Assembly (NCBI GenBank): GCA_945910005.1
Contig: OX246737.1
Coordinates: 81,751,477 to 81,815,476, forward strand
Origin: Isoperla grammatica
Taxonomy: Eukaryota > Arthropoda > Insecta > Plecoptera > Perlodidae
DNA: 64,000 nucleotides
Direction: 5' to 3'
The first letter of the stretch is position 1; every line of letters begins with the position of its first letter. Under the pieces are notes generated by a model. The model did no database searches and was not told where the DNA came from. It saw nothing but the letters and a program-made list of their open reading frames with translations. Both the position numbers and the translations under genes were made by a program. Below, piece after piece: positions 9,813 through 21,579 of this stretch.

Positions 9813-10028
9813 ATGACATCCGCCATCGTGCCGCTGACAGAGAGAGAGGGACTCGACAATGCGGTATGTATGTCAGTGGTTGTGCTACCCAAACAAACAA
9901 TACCCTATACTAACAATAAATCTTTCCTGTTGCAGTCACCCGCTGTATGCGCGACAACCAGTTCCGTGTACATCTCCATGCGGTTCAACGTCTCGTCAAC
10001 ACATCTACCCACGTCGACGTCGGTATGA
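9813..10028 (+). CDS. Possible small spliced gene with a 72-bp intron, copy A
   Basis: ATG at 9813 opens a short exon to 9863. It is followed by a textbook intron at 9864-9935: donor GTATGT, branch-like TACTAAC, pyrimidine tract and acceptor TTGCAG. The second exon runs to TGA at 10026-10028. Spliced, it would give a 47-residue Ser/Thr/Val-rich peptide; unspliced, the frame also stays open (71 aa) because the intron is 24 codons long with no in-frame stop. Every signal is kept in copy B (33893-34108). I recognise no domain. It may be an exon pair of a longer transcript from the element, not a separate gene. Confidence 0.35.
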   Translation: MTSAIVPLTEREGLDNAVCMSVVVLPKQTIPYTNNKSFLLQSPAVCATTSSVYISMRFNVSSTHLPTSTSV

Positions 10029-10069
10029 CACATCCGTTGTCACATTAGTTCTTCTGCATCATGTAAATA

Positions 10070-11260
10070 TCATTGGATTCTACACACAAGACATTCGTCA
10101 GACCGTTTCTAGACGACGCATTTACATCAACAAACGTGACTAGAAAATATACAAGTAAAACCTTATGTAACAAATGTATACATTGTTACCTATATGTTGG
10201 CGACACGTCCATTCTTTGGATCGAGATCCACAAAAACAATATTGTCGTCAACTAGAACGACACAAACATTTACAAACGTAGGGAAATGCACGGTATTGAA
10301 GGGTACACTCGATGGCAAGAGCTGAATCGAGTAGGTTCTCCATAAGAGTGTGTCTTCAACTCTGTGTAAAACTACAATGTGGTATTTAATAATAACCAAT
10401 GGACATCAGTCGTTACATTAGTCACGTTCCTCCACGAGCTCCCTCGCTCTCCTACATCGTGTGAAAAACATTCCATTCTGCACACAAGCCAATCGTCTGA
10501 TTGTTTCAATACGACGCAATAACATCATCAAACAAGACATGAAAATTTAAAAAAAAAAAAAAATATTACACATGTATTCATTGTTACCTACATGTTGTCG
10601 ACACGTCCATTCTTTGAAATCTAGATCCAATTTAAGATTAATGTCGTCACCTAGGACGGCAAAAACACGTACAAACGTAGGGAATTGCACGGCTTTGAAG
10701 GGTACACTCGATGACTAGAGCTGAATCGAGTAGGTTCTCCATACGAGTGTGTCTTCAACTCTGTGTACATCCACTATGAGGTATTTAGTAATAACCAATG
10801 AACGTGTCGACAATATTTTGTAAACTATTTCAAGTTGTGTTCTAATAATGTATATACACAAATATATACAAATGTATTATGTGAATAACATTCAATTCTA
10901 CACACAAAACATTCGTCCGAACATTTCAATACGACGCAATAACATCAACAAACGAGAAAAGAAAATTGACATGTAAAACAAATTGAAACTAAGGTTTTCA
11001 TTGTTATGTATAATATGTTGCCGACACGTCCATTCTTTCAGATAGAGATCCACATTAATATTTTTGTCGTCACCTAGGACGGCACAAACACGTACAAACG
11101 TAGGGAATTGCACGGCAATGAAGGGTACAATCGATGGCTAGAGCTGAATCGAGTAGGTTCTCCATACGAGTGTGTCTTCAACTCTGTGTACATCCACTAT
11201 GCGGTATTTAATAATAACCAATGGACGTGTCGACATTATTTTGTAAACTATTTAAAATTG
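10070..11260 (+). repeat. Three copies of a roughly 400-bp direct repeat
   Basis: The word TTCT(A/G)CACACAA recurs at about 10077, 10476 and 10897. Each copy continues through CGACACGTCCATTCTTT, TACAAACGTAGGGAA, GAGCTGAATCGAGTAGG and GGTATTTA(A/G)TAATAACCAATG. The copies differ by scattered substitutions and small indels. Non-coding. Confidence 0.9.
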
Positions 11261-11563
11261 GGTTCAATAAATGTATAGACAAAAATACATACAACACAAG
11301 AATTATTATTGTAATTTCCACTTAGATACATGTAATTTCAAAAAAAATTTATTCTAATAATAAATCACAAATGAATACAATTTAACACGTCATCGTTGTA
11401 CATTACTGCCAATGATCTACATTTTCCGATATCACGAGTTGATTGCAAAGTGATTACAAACATTTACAATGCTAATGATGTAAATTAAAAAAAAAAAAAA
11501 ATATAATAACATAGTATATAAAGTTCAAGAGTCAAGTGTGAATAGGCAAGCGGCCGGCAACCA
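11261..11563. other. AT-rich spacer before the right end
   Basis: AT-rich, with an A-run at about 11488-11502, leading into a GC-rich block (GGCAAGCGGCCGGC) that immediately precedes the terminal hairpin. No coding signal. Confidence 0.5.
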
Positions 11564-11591
11564 GAGAAGCGCGCTTCCCGGAACGCTTCTC
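11564..11591 (+). other. Right-terminal hairpin of copy A
   Basis: GAGAAGCG (11564-11571) and CGCTTCTC (11584-11591) form a perfect 8-bp stem around a 12-nt loop. Copies A and B match up to the following G and then diverge completely, which marks the element's right end. Helitron-like elements terminate near such a hairpin, which acts in rolling-circle termination. The loop differs between copies (TTCC versus TGCA) while both stem arms are conserved. Confidence 0.75.
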
Positions 11592-11592
11592 G

Positions 11593-12107
11593 GCACTTAG
11601 AAAAAAAAAAATTTTCTAACACTTGGAAATTTTTCAAAATGATTTTTTTTTACCTTATTTAAGTTTCTTTCTTAACTCAAGTATCCACAACAGTTTTCGA
11701 TGACATGTTCATAGAAGAACGCGAAAATTTTTCTAACACTTAGAAAAATTTTCGAAATTTTTGAAATTTTCAACATGAAAATATTTTTTTTTTTTTAATT
11801 ATAATTTTTACATTTTTTCAAATTTTTTCGAGTTAACCAAAAAGTGGGGTACTTGAAAATTTTTCAAACACTTACAAAATTTTTAACATGAATTATTTTT
11901 TTTCATTTTTCAAAAACTTTTCAACATGAATTTTTTTTTCCAATTTTTTTTTTCCAACATACAAGTTTTCCAAAAAGTGACTAAAAAAAAAAAAAAAAAA
12001 AAAAAACAAGTGACATTTTCCAAAAAAGTCGAGTTTTCCAAAAAGTGACGTGTCCCAACAGTGACGCCAGCGGCGGCTCAAGGCCGCTTTAGCGGTCTTG
12101 TCTATAG
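11593..12107 (+). repeat. Partial unit: AT-rich tail plus 3' module
   Basis: AT-rich sequence with recurring AAATTTTTCAAACACTTA and CAACATGAA words, then an A-run (11983-12006), then the 3' module ending in the GCGGC/GCCGC hairpin (12073-12087) and AGCGGTCTTGTCTATAG. It is the 3' end of a unit lacking its own 5' part. The first 400 bp do not align with the equivalent stretch after copy B (35673-36040), though both belong to the same AT-rich family. Confidence 0.7.
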
Positions 12108-14573
12108 TCAATCTTTCGGTAGTCCCCGCCCTCGAGCTCGGGCCGCCTCGTCGTGACGCCACAAACCCTCGGCATGCCCTCGAAAGTGACTTTTTTCCCC
12201 GACCTATCGCTACAGTCTTCATCGTCGTGCTTTTCTCTACACGTGGGTATTTTTTTTGACTTTCTACCCCCTCAACTTTTCCACCCCCGACGTGTTTAAT
12301 GTCGCAAAGTGTGCGTATTTGGGTCTGTTGTATTGCGAAAAAATTTGTAAAAAATTTAAATGTTTTTTTGGGAATTTTTTTGACTCTTTAAGTGTGATTA
12401 GAATTGAATGGAGCATCTTTTTGTCATGAACGTTTTTCGTAAAAAGTGTCCCGTTAAAACGTTATTAGCACCCAAACTCGAAAAATGTTCGAGTTTAGAT
12501 TTGACGATTTTGGTACGTTTTTAACGCGTCACATTCAAACGGCCCTGCCCGTCGAACCAAACGACATATAACGTTCGTTTTTGTTTTGTTACCGACGCTT
12601 ACCATCTGGGTAACTACACTTTGGAAATTTTTTGGATTTGTCCCGGAACTTTCGTCAATCAAATTGTGAACATTTGGTACCGTCGGCCGAAAAAATCGGT
12701 TAGTAACACTTTTCTCCCACATTTGTTTTTTGCGAAAATAATTGACTTTTTCATTTTAAAGAACTTTCAAAAACGAGAATTATTAGGGGTCACTTTTTTG
12801 AATTTCGTCCCTGTTCCTTAGTTATGGGCACTTTTCCATTTTCACGACACGGTTTCAGTTTTTATTTTTTTGCGTCAAGTTGGTACTTTTGAAATGGGTT
12901 TTTTTTCTTTAGGCCGATGCTGAATACTTGCCCGTACAGGGGGATGAAAAAACATTTTCGAAAAGTCACCCCTAAACCGAATGACTGACGTTCGCGCAAC
13001 GCACTTTTCACGGCGATCTAAAAACACGCATACAAAAGTTTTTGTTTTGTATATTAAAGGTGTTTTAAATATGCCATACAACAAAACTTTGTATTTAGTA
13101 TCAATAAATGGACATTTATCTGTACAAAAATGTTAACATAAAAAATTAGACTTTACGGGTGTCCGAGTTACGGTGCTTTAACGGATTTCATGCGTGCCGT
13201 GTTTTTGCCGGAATTTGTCTATGAGAATTTTTCAATGTCGTCAAAAAGCAAGTTTGAATTTTTTTTAATTTTTTTTGACCAAAATGGTGGGGTCTCATGG
13301 CTATTGACGACATATTGAACGTACCCGGACGTACCCGGCACGTACAGTCTCAGATATTTTTTGGCAGTAACAGCTAATTGTGTAATTTTGATTTCTTAAA
13401 TTTCAGCTTTGAACGTCCCCCAAATGTACCGTTTTGAATTTGGACAATCCATTTTGGTATCATCTGAAAGAGTGTTTCAATACCTTTTTAAGCATGTGCA
13501 TTGTTTTGACTACACGTTTTCCGGGCCGTACCGGGAAGCTTTTGAACGTGCTAAAATTTTAATTTTTGGTTTTTGACCGCCCAAAGTACGAATTAGTTAT
13601 GACTTTTTTCTGAATTTTTTGTCGGAATAACTTTTTTACATTCCTAATGAAATATGTTTAGTTTTTATTTTATCAAAAAAACTCAAAACACTACAACGGT
13701 GGGGTGCCGTATACATTGATGTAATCTGAAGATGATCAATTTCGACACGCACATTTGGCCTAAATGGCTTATTGTAGGAGACCTGTATGACTTACAGACT
13801 TTGTGTTAACTTTTTATTAAAACGGGATTCAATATTAAATATACGAGATCTTTAAATCACCAAAAAATTTTAACCCAGACTTTTTATAGGCGGCCGTGTT
13901 ACACGATGCTTAACGAATAAAATGCCCAATGTTGTAGCATAGCATACAGAGTTCAAGTGTCCAGTGCCATATGGGTCCTCGATTCGATTCCCACATTTTC
14001 TAAGTCTTTAAAAATTTTCAACATGAAAATAATTTTTTACGAAAATTTTAGTTTTTTAATCTTTTCAACTTTTTTCAAGCTTTACAAAATATGGGGTACT
14101 TGAAAATTTTTCAAACACTTAGAAATTTTTCAACATGAATTTTTTTTTCTTTTTTTAGAATCACACAACTTTCAAGTTTCTTTCAAAAGTATCTACGACC
14201 AATTAACATGACATGTACATAGAAAAACTCGAAAATTTTTCAATCATTTTAAAAATTTTCAACATGGAAATAATTTTTTTCGCACATTTTAATTTTTAAA
14301 TTTTTTCAACTTTTTTCAAGTTTTCCGAAAAATGGGTTACTTGAAAATTTTTCAAACACTTAGAAATTTTTCAACATGAATTTTTTTTTCTTTGTTCAGA
14401 ATCACACAACTTTCAAGTTTCTTTCTTAACTCAAGTATCTACGACAGTTTGACATGACATACATAGAAAAACTCGAAAATTTTTCTATCACATTAAAAAT
14501 TTTTCGACATGAATTTTTTTTTGTTCAAATTTTTTTTTTCTTTTTTCCAACCGACAAGTTTGCCAACAAGTGA

Positions 14574-14608
<35 letters not shown>

Positions 14609-14704
14609 GACATTTTCCAAAAAAGTCGAGTTTTCCAAAAAGTGACCTGCCCAAACGTGACAGCCAGCAGCGGCTCAAGGCCGCTTTAGCGGTCTTGTCT
14701 ATAG
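12108..14704 (+). mobile_element. Non-autonomous 2.6-kb unit U1
   Basis: Starts TCAATCTTTCGG right after the previous unit's 3' module. It contains the shared leader (TGCCCGTACAGG at 12929), a middle part, an AT-rich tail, the A-run and the 3' hairpin AGCGGC/GCCGCT. It is nearly identical to U2 and to the two units at 36169-41361. Short open frames on both strands (12495-12722, 12875-13084) have no recognisable product and recur only because the DNA recurs. Interpreted as a Helitron-family derivative without a transposase gene, presumably mobilised by the nearby enzyme. Confidence 0.75.
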
Positions 14705-17170
14705 TCAATCTTTCGGTAGTCCCCGCCCTCGAGCTCGGGCCGCCTCGTCGTGACGCCACAAACCCTCGGCATGCCCTCGAAAGTGACTTTTTTCCCCGAC
14801 CTATCGCTACAGTCTTCATCGTCGTGCTTTTCTCTACACGTGGGTATTTTTTTTGACTTTCTACCCCCTCAACTTTTCCACCCCCGACGTGTTTAATGTC
14901 GCAAAGTGTGCGTATTTGGGTCTGTTGTATTGCGAAAAAATTTGTAAAAAATTTAAATGTTTTTTTGGGAATTTTTTTGACTCTTTAAGTGTGATTAGAA
15001 TTGAATGGAGCATCTTTTTGTCATGAACGTTTTTCGTAAAAAGTGTCCCGTTAAAACGTTATTAGCACCCAAACTCGAAAAATGTTCGAGTTTAGATTTG
15101 ACGATTTTGGTACGTTTTTAACGCGTCACATTCAAACGGCCCTGCCCGTCGAACCAAACGACATATAACGTTCGTTTTTGTTTTGTTACCGACGCTTACC
15201 ATCTGGGTAACTACACTTTGGAAATTTTTTGGATTTGTCCCGGAACTTTCGTCAATCAAATTGTGAACATTTGGTACCGTCGGCCGAAAAAATCGGTTAG
15301 TAACACTTTTCTCCCACATTTGTTTTTTGCGAAAATAATTGACTTTTTCATTTTAAAGAACTTTCAAAAACGAGAATTATTAGGGGTCACTTTTTTGAAT
15401 TTCGTCCCTGTTCCTTAGTTATGGGCACTTTTCCATTTTCACGACACGGTTTCAGTTTTTATTTTTTTGCGTCAAGTTGGTACTTTTGAAATGGGTTTTT
15501 TTTCTTTAGGCCGATGCTGAATACTTGCCCGTACAGGGGGATGAAAAAACATTTTCGAAAAGTCACCCCTAAACCGAATGACTGACGTTCGCGCAACGCA
15601 CTTTTCACGGCGATCTAAAAACACGCATACAAAAGTTTTTGTTTTGTATATTAAAGGTGTTTTAAATATGCCATACAACAAAACTTTGTATTTAGTATCA
15701 ATAAATGGACATTTATCTGTACAAAAATGTTAACATAAAAAATTAGACTTTACGGGTGTCCGAGTTACGGTGCTTTAACGGATTTCATGCGTGCCGTGTT
15801 TTTGCCGGAATTTGTCTATGAGAATTTTTCAATGTCGTCAAAAAGCAAGTTTGAATTTTTTTTAATTTTTTTTGACCAAAATGGTGGGGTCTCATGGCTA
15901 TTGACGACATATTGAACGTACCCGGACGTACCCGGCACGTACAGTCTCAGATATTTTTTGGCAGTAACAGCTAATTGTGTAATTTTGATTTCTTAAATTT
16001 CAGCTTTGAACGTCCCCCAAATGTACCGTTTTGAATTTGGACAATCCATTTTGGTATCATCTGAAAGAGTGTTTCAATACCTTTTTAAGCATGTGCATTG
16101 TTTTGACTACACGTTTTCCGGGCCGTACCGGGAAGCTTTTGAACGTGCTAAAATTTTAATTTTTGGTTTTTGACCGCCCAAAGTACGAATTAGTTATGAC
16201 TTTTTTCTGAATTTTTTGTCGGAATAACTTTTTTACATTCCTAATGAAATATGTTTAGTTTTTATTTTATCAAAAAAACTCAAAACACTACAACGGTGGG
16301 GTGCCGTATACATTGATGTAATCTGAAGATGATCAATTTCGACACGCACATTTGGCCTAAATGGCTTATTGTAGGAGACCTGTATGACTTACAGACTTTG
16401 TGTTAACTTTTTATTAAAACGGGATTCAATATTAAATATACGAGATCTTTAAATCACCAAAAAATTTTAACCCAGACTTTTTATAGGCGGCCGTGTTACA
16501 CGATGCTTAACGAATAAAATGCCCAATGTTGTAGCATAGCATACAGAGTTCAAGTGTCCAGTGCCATATGGGTCCTCGATTCGATTCCCACATTTTCTAA
16601 GTCTTTAAAAATTTTCAACATGAAAATAATTTTTTACGAAAATTTTAGTTTTTTAATCTTTTCAACTTTTTTCAAGCTTTACAAAATATGGGGTACTTGA
16701 AAATTTTTCAAACACTTAGAAATTTTTCAACATGAATTTTTTTTTCTTTTTTTAGAATCACACAACTTTCAAGTTTCTTTCAAAAGTATCTACGACCAAT
16801 TAACATGACATGTACATAGAAAAACTCGAAAATTTTTCAATCATTTTAAAAATTTTCAACATGGAAATAATTTTTTTCGCACATTTTAATTTTTAAATTT
16901 TTTCAACTTTTTTCAAGTTTTCCGAAAAATGGGTTACTTGAAAATTTTTCAAACACTTAGAAATTTTTCAACATGAATTTTTTTTTCTTTGTTCAGAATC
17001 ACACAACTTTCAAGTTTCTTTCTTAACTCAAGTATCTACGACAGTTTGACATGACATACATAGAAAAACTCGAAAATTTTTCTATCACATTAAAAATTTT
17101 TCGACATGAATTTTTTTTTGTTCAAATTTTTTTTTTCTTTTTTCCAACCGACAAGTTTGCCAACAAGTGA

Positions 17171-17205
<35 letters not shown>

Positions 17206-17300
17206 GACATTTTCCAAAAAAGTCGAGTTTTCCAAAAAGTGACCTGCCCAAACGTGACAGCCAGCAGCGGCTCAAGGCCGCTTTAGCGGTCTTGTCTATA
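14705..17300 (+). mobile_element. Non-autonomous 2.6-kb unit U2
   Basis: Head-to-tail repeat of U1 with a 2597-bp period, including the A-run (about 14577-14606 closes U1, 17173-17203 closes U2) and the GC hairpin. By eye essentially identical to U1, implying very recent tandem amplification or an assembly duplicate. Confidence 0.75.
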
Positions 17301-20300
17301 TACAATCTTTCGGTAGTCCCCGCCCTCGAGCTACGGGCGACGTTTACCTTTTTCCCCGACCATCGGCAAGCCCCCGGACGTGACTTTTGCCAACACGTGT
17401 CGCTACAGTTTTCATCGTCGTGCTTTTCTCTACACGTGGGTATTTTTTTTGACTTTCTACCCCCTCAACTTTTCCACCCCCGACGTGTTTAATGTCGCCA
17501 AGTGTGCGTATTTGGCTGTGTTCAAGTGCGGGAAAAATTGTAAAAAATAAGAATGTTTTTTTGGGGATGTTTTTGACTTTTTAAGGGTGATTAGAATTGA
17601 ATGGAGCATCTTTTTGACATGAAACTTTTTCGTAAAAAGTGACCCGTTAAAAAGTTATTTGACCCCAAAAACGAACATTTTCGAATTCTGGATTTGACGA
17701 TTTTGGTACGTTTTTAACGCGTCACATTCAAACGGCCCTGCCCGTCGAACCAAACGAGATATGACGTTCGTTTTTGTTTTGTTACCGGCGCTTACCATCT
17801 AGGTAACTACTTTTTGGAAATTTTTTGGATTTGTCCCGGAACTTTCGTCAATCAATTTGTGTACATTTGGTAATGTGCGTTTTTAAAAAGCGCGTGGAAG
17901 GCTTTTTTTCCACATTTTTGTTTTGAAAACTTTCTCGACTTTTTCATTTTAAAGCACGTACATTAATCTTGATTAAATACTCGTGAAATTTTAAATTTCG
18001 TCCCGGATGCTTAGTTATGGGCACTTTTCGATTTTCACGACACGGCTCCAGTTTTTATTTTTTTGCGTCAGGTTGGTACTTTTGAAATGGGTTTTTTTTC
18101 TTTAGGCCGATGCTGAATACTTGCCCGTACAGGGGGATGAAAAAACATTTTCGAAAAGTCACCCCTAAACCGAATGACAGACGTTCGCGCAACGCACTTT
18201 TCACGGCGATCTAAAAACACGCATACAAAAGTTTTTGTTTTGTATATTAAAGGTGTTTTAAATATGCCATACAACAAAACTTTGTATTTAGTATCAATAA
18301 ATGGACAATTATCTATATAAAAATGTTAACATAAAAAATTAGACTTTACGGGTGTCCGAGTTACGGTGCTTTAACGGATTTCATCCGTGCCGTGTTTTTG
18401 CCGGAATTTGTCTATGAGAATTTTTCAATGTCGTCAAAAAGCAAGTTTGAATTTTTTTTTATTTTTTTTTACCAAAATGGTGGGGTCTCATGGCTATTGA
18501 CGACATATTGAACGTACCCAAACGTACCCGACACGTACCGTCTCTGATATTTTTTGGCAGTAACAGCTAATTGTGTAATTTTGATTTTTTAATTTTCGTC
18601 TTGGAACGTCCCCCAAATCTACCGTTTTGAATTTGGACAATCCATTTTGGTATCATCTGAAAGAGCGTTTCAATACCTTTCTATACATGTGCATTTTTTT
18701 GACTACACGTTTTCCGGGCCGTACCGGGAAGCTTTTGAACGTGCTAAAATTTTAATTTTTGGTTTTTGACCGCCCAAAGTACGAATTTGTTATGACTTTT
18801 TTCTGAATTTTTTGTCGGAATAACTTTTTTACATTCCTAATGAAATATGTTTAGTTTTTATTTTATCAAAAAAACTCAAAACACTACAACGGTGGGGTGC
18901 CGTATACATTGATGTAATCTGAAGATGATCAATTTCGACACGCACATTTGGCCTAAATGGCTTATTGTAGGAGACCTGTATGACTTACAGACTTTGTGTT
19001 AACTTTTTATTAAAACGGGATTCAATATTAAATATACGAGATCTTTAAATCACCAAAAAATTTTAACCCAGACTTTTTATAGGCGCCCGTGTGAAAAGAT
19101 GTACACGTTAATGCATATTCATGGATTAAGCGATAATGGACCCTCACCTTTGTCTTTGATGGCTAATTTTGGGCGACCAGTATGACTTACAGAATTCGTG
19201 TTAACTTTTTTAGAATGCGTGATTCAATTTTAAATATTCGAGATCTTTAATTCAGCTAAAAAGCTCAACCCGGAATTTTTAAACGCGCCCGTGTGAAAAC
19301 ATGTAAACTTTTAATTTGAACGTCCCCAAATGTCCCGTTTTGAAATTGGATCGCCCATTTTGGTATGATCTGAAAGAGTGTTTTAATACCTTTCAGAACA
19401 TGTGCGGTTCTATGCCCACACGTTTTTCTGGGACGTACCGGGAAGCTTTTAACGTGTAAAATTCAACTTTTTTGTTTTTGACCGCCTTAAGTACGAATTT
19501 GTTATGAATGTTTTCGGAATTTTTTATTAGAATTACTTTTTTACATTCTTAATGAAATATGTTTAGTTTTTATTTTATCAAAAAAGCTCAAAACACTACG
19601 ACGGTGGGGTGCCGTATACATTGATGTAATCTGAAGATGATCAATTTCGACACGCACATTTGGCCTAAATGGCTTATTGTAGGAGACCTGTATGACTTAC
19701 AGACTATGTGTTAACTTTTTTAAAAAGCGTGATTCAATATTAAATATACGAGATCTTTAAATCACCAAAAAAGCTCAACCCGGACTTTTTATAGGCGCCC
19801 GTGTGAAAAGATGTACACGTTAATGCATATTCATGGATTGAGCGATAATGGACCCTCACCTTTGTCTTTGATGGCTAATTTTGGTCGACCAGTATGACTT
19901 ACAGACTTCGTGTTAACTTTTTTAGAATGCGTGATTCAATTTTAAATATTCGAGATCTTTAATTCAGCTAAAAAGCTCAAACCGGAATTTTTAAACGCGC
20001 CCGTGTGAAAACATGTTAAATTTTATTTTAGAACGTCCCCAAATGTCCCGTTTTGAAATTGGATCACCCATTTTGGTATGATCTGAAAGAGTGTTTTAAT
20101 ACCTTTCAGAACATGTGCGGTTCTATGCCCACACGTTTTTCTGGGACGTACCGGGAAGCTTTTAACGTGTAAAATTCAACTTTTTTGTTTTTGACCGCCT
20201 TAAGTACGAATTTGTTATGAATGTTTTCGGAATTTTTTATTAGAAATACTTTTTTACATTCTTTATGAAATATGTTTACTTTTTATTTTATCGAAAAACA

Positions 20301-20562
20301 TCAAATTATGACGACAGGGGGGTTCCGTGTACATCGATGTAATGTGAAGATAATCAAATTTGGCACTCTTCTTTGTCTTTGATAGCTTATTGTGGGCGCT
20401 AGGTATGACTTACAGACTTTGTGTAAACTTTTTTACAAAACGTGATTCAATATTAAATATACGCAATCTTTAAATATCCGAAAAATCTCAACCCGGACCT
20501 TTTATACGCGCCCGTGTGAAAACATGTACACGTTAATACATATTCATAAATTGAGTGGTAAT
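17301..20562 (+). mobile_element. Diverged, 3'-truncated unit U3 with 713-bp internal repeats
   Basis: Starts like U1 and U2 but soon diverges (17331-17400). The leader is present (TGCCCGTACAGG at 18122). From 18604 a roughly 713-bp segment beginning GAACGTCCCC is repeated three times (about 18604, 19317, 20031), the last incomplete. The AT-rich tail and 3' hairpin are missing: the family sequence stops at about 20562 and unrelated sequence begins. Confidence 0.7.
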
Positions 20563-21408
20563 GATCAATCACATAATATCGATTATGAACAATTATTTTG
20601 CAAGTCGATAATCGCAAAAAGTAATCGATACTAGTATTCATTTCTATTTTTCCCAACTAGGCCTAATTTAAATACGCCGGCGTTAGACTATTGACATCCG
20701 CATAATTATAATTACAATATTGATTTCATTTAAGGTGTTCCACATTAATACAAATAAACACGCTAAACAATTACTCGTCAACTGTGAAATGATTAGCCAA
20801 ACAACAACAACAACAACAACAACAACAATCGATCAATCGATTAGTTTCAAGTCGATGATTACGACCAACAATGGATTCGTGTTTCGAAGAAAAGACAGGC
20901 GCATGCTTTTGCTGAGCCTAGAAGAACGTGTGTAGAATTTCAAAGAAGAATAAATTGATTTGACCGAGTTTTAAGCAGGTTCTGAAGAGAAAAGATGAAG
21001 GTAATTACTCTACAATATGTACAGAGTATTTTAGTACTATTTTTATTGTTTTCCATTACGTATTAGTGACGCAATTTGTAGTTATGTGTACGACGAAATG
21101 GCCTAGGCTAAACACACGCTAGGTCTAGGGCTGCGCCCAGTCAAATCTCTAAGCTACAGCCTATTACCAATTAGATGTACATCAGAAACATGTATACTGT
21201 ACTTGAAGTAACATTACGAATTCATACGAGTACGTGCATCTTATTTTAAGTCCACACATAGTGCTAATTTTTAATTATGACTACAGCCTGGGTGTAGGCC
21301 TAGGGCCCTATACAGGCCTAGGGTCATAACTGTACCATTCTATCATGATGGATAGTCAACTGTGTTGTTTAGGCCTACTGTTTACTGACAAAACAATTTA
21401 ATGTTTAG
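20563..21408 (+). other. Unique sequence between the two Helitron complexes
   Basis: Not related to the unit family. It contains a CAA-type trinucleotide run at about 20801-20828, host-like GGCCTAG words (about 21100-21310) and a possible splice donor GAAG/GTAATT at 21001. It may be a host segment caught between elements. No complete gene is recognisable. Confidence 0.5.
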
Positions 21409-21550
21409 GATTTGACGGGAAACAAGAAGCGGCAGAAGAGCCTGCAGGATGCGGCCCGGAGACGAGCGAAACGCGAGGCAACACGAGCTGCAGTGGCCGA
21501 GCAAGCAGTTGCAGCAGTCATGGCGGTGCAACCACCATTAGGACCGAATG
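21409..21550 (+). other. Exon-like GC-rich segment, possibly captured host exon
   Basis: A 142-bp segment, distinctly GC-richer than its surroundings, lies between an acceptor-like TTTAG and a donor-like ATG/GTATGT. One frame reads 47 residues, basic and Ala/Arg/Gln-rich, helical in character (it includes NKKRQKSLQDAARRRAKRE); a second frame is also open. The family sequence of the Helitron unit resumes about 30 bp downstream. Gene-fragment capture is well known for Helitrons. I cannot name the source gene, and a chance open frame remains possible. Confidence 0.4.
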
Positions 21551-21579
21551 GTATGTTGGAATTTAACATATTAGGGTGT

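Larger units (their letters stand above)
408..11592 (+). mobile_element. Autonomous Helitron-like element, copy A
   Basis: The element is bounded on the left by the point where the two autonomous copies leave the unit family (after GTACCCG) and on the right by a GC-rich hairpin at 11564-11591, after which copies A and B abruptly stop matching. It contains one intact OTU-Rep-helicase gene and a 4.9-kb non-coding or weakly coding 3' part with three direct-repeat families. The right-end hairpin is what is known for Helitrons and Helentrons. I cannot see a clear TC...CTRR pair, so canonical Helitron1 ends are not supported; a Helentron/Helitron2-type element is more likely. The left boundary is less certain than the right one, because both copies share the same left flank. 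Confidence 0.75.

Noticed and set aside
12495..13084. 75-aa and 69-aa minus-strand and 66-aa plus-strand frames repeated in each unit
   Set aside because: They recur only because the DNA recurs. In diverged leader copies the changes are mostly amino-acid-altering, and no start or splice context is convincing.
13955..14005. B-box-like GATTCGATTCC in each 2.6-kb unit
   Set aside because: No matching A-box at the right distance and no cloverleaf; not called as tRNA or SINE.
20792..20938. Frame through the CAA repeat
   Set aside because: Driven by the trinucleotide run; no domain and no conserved partner.
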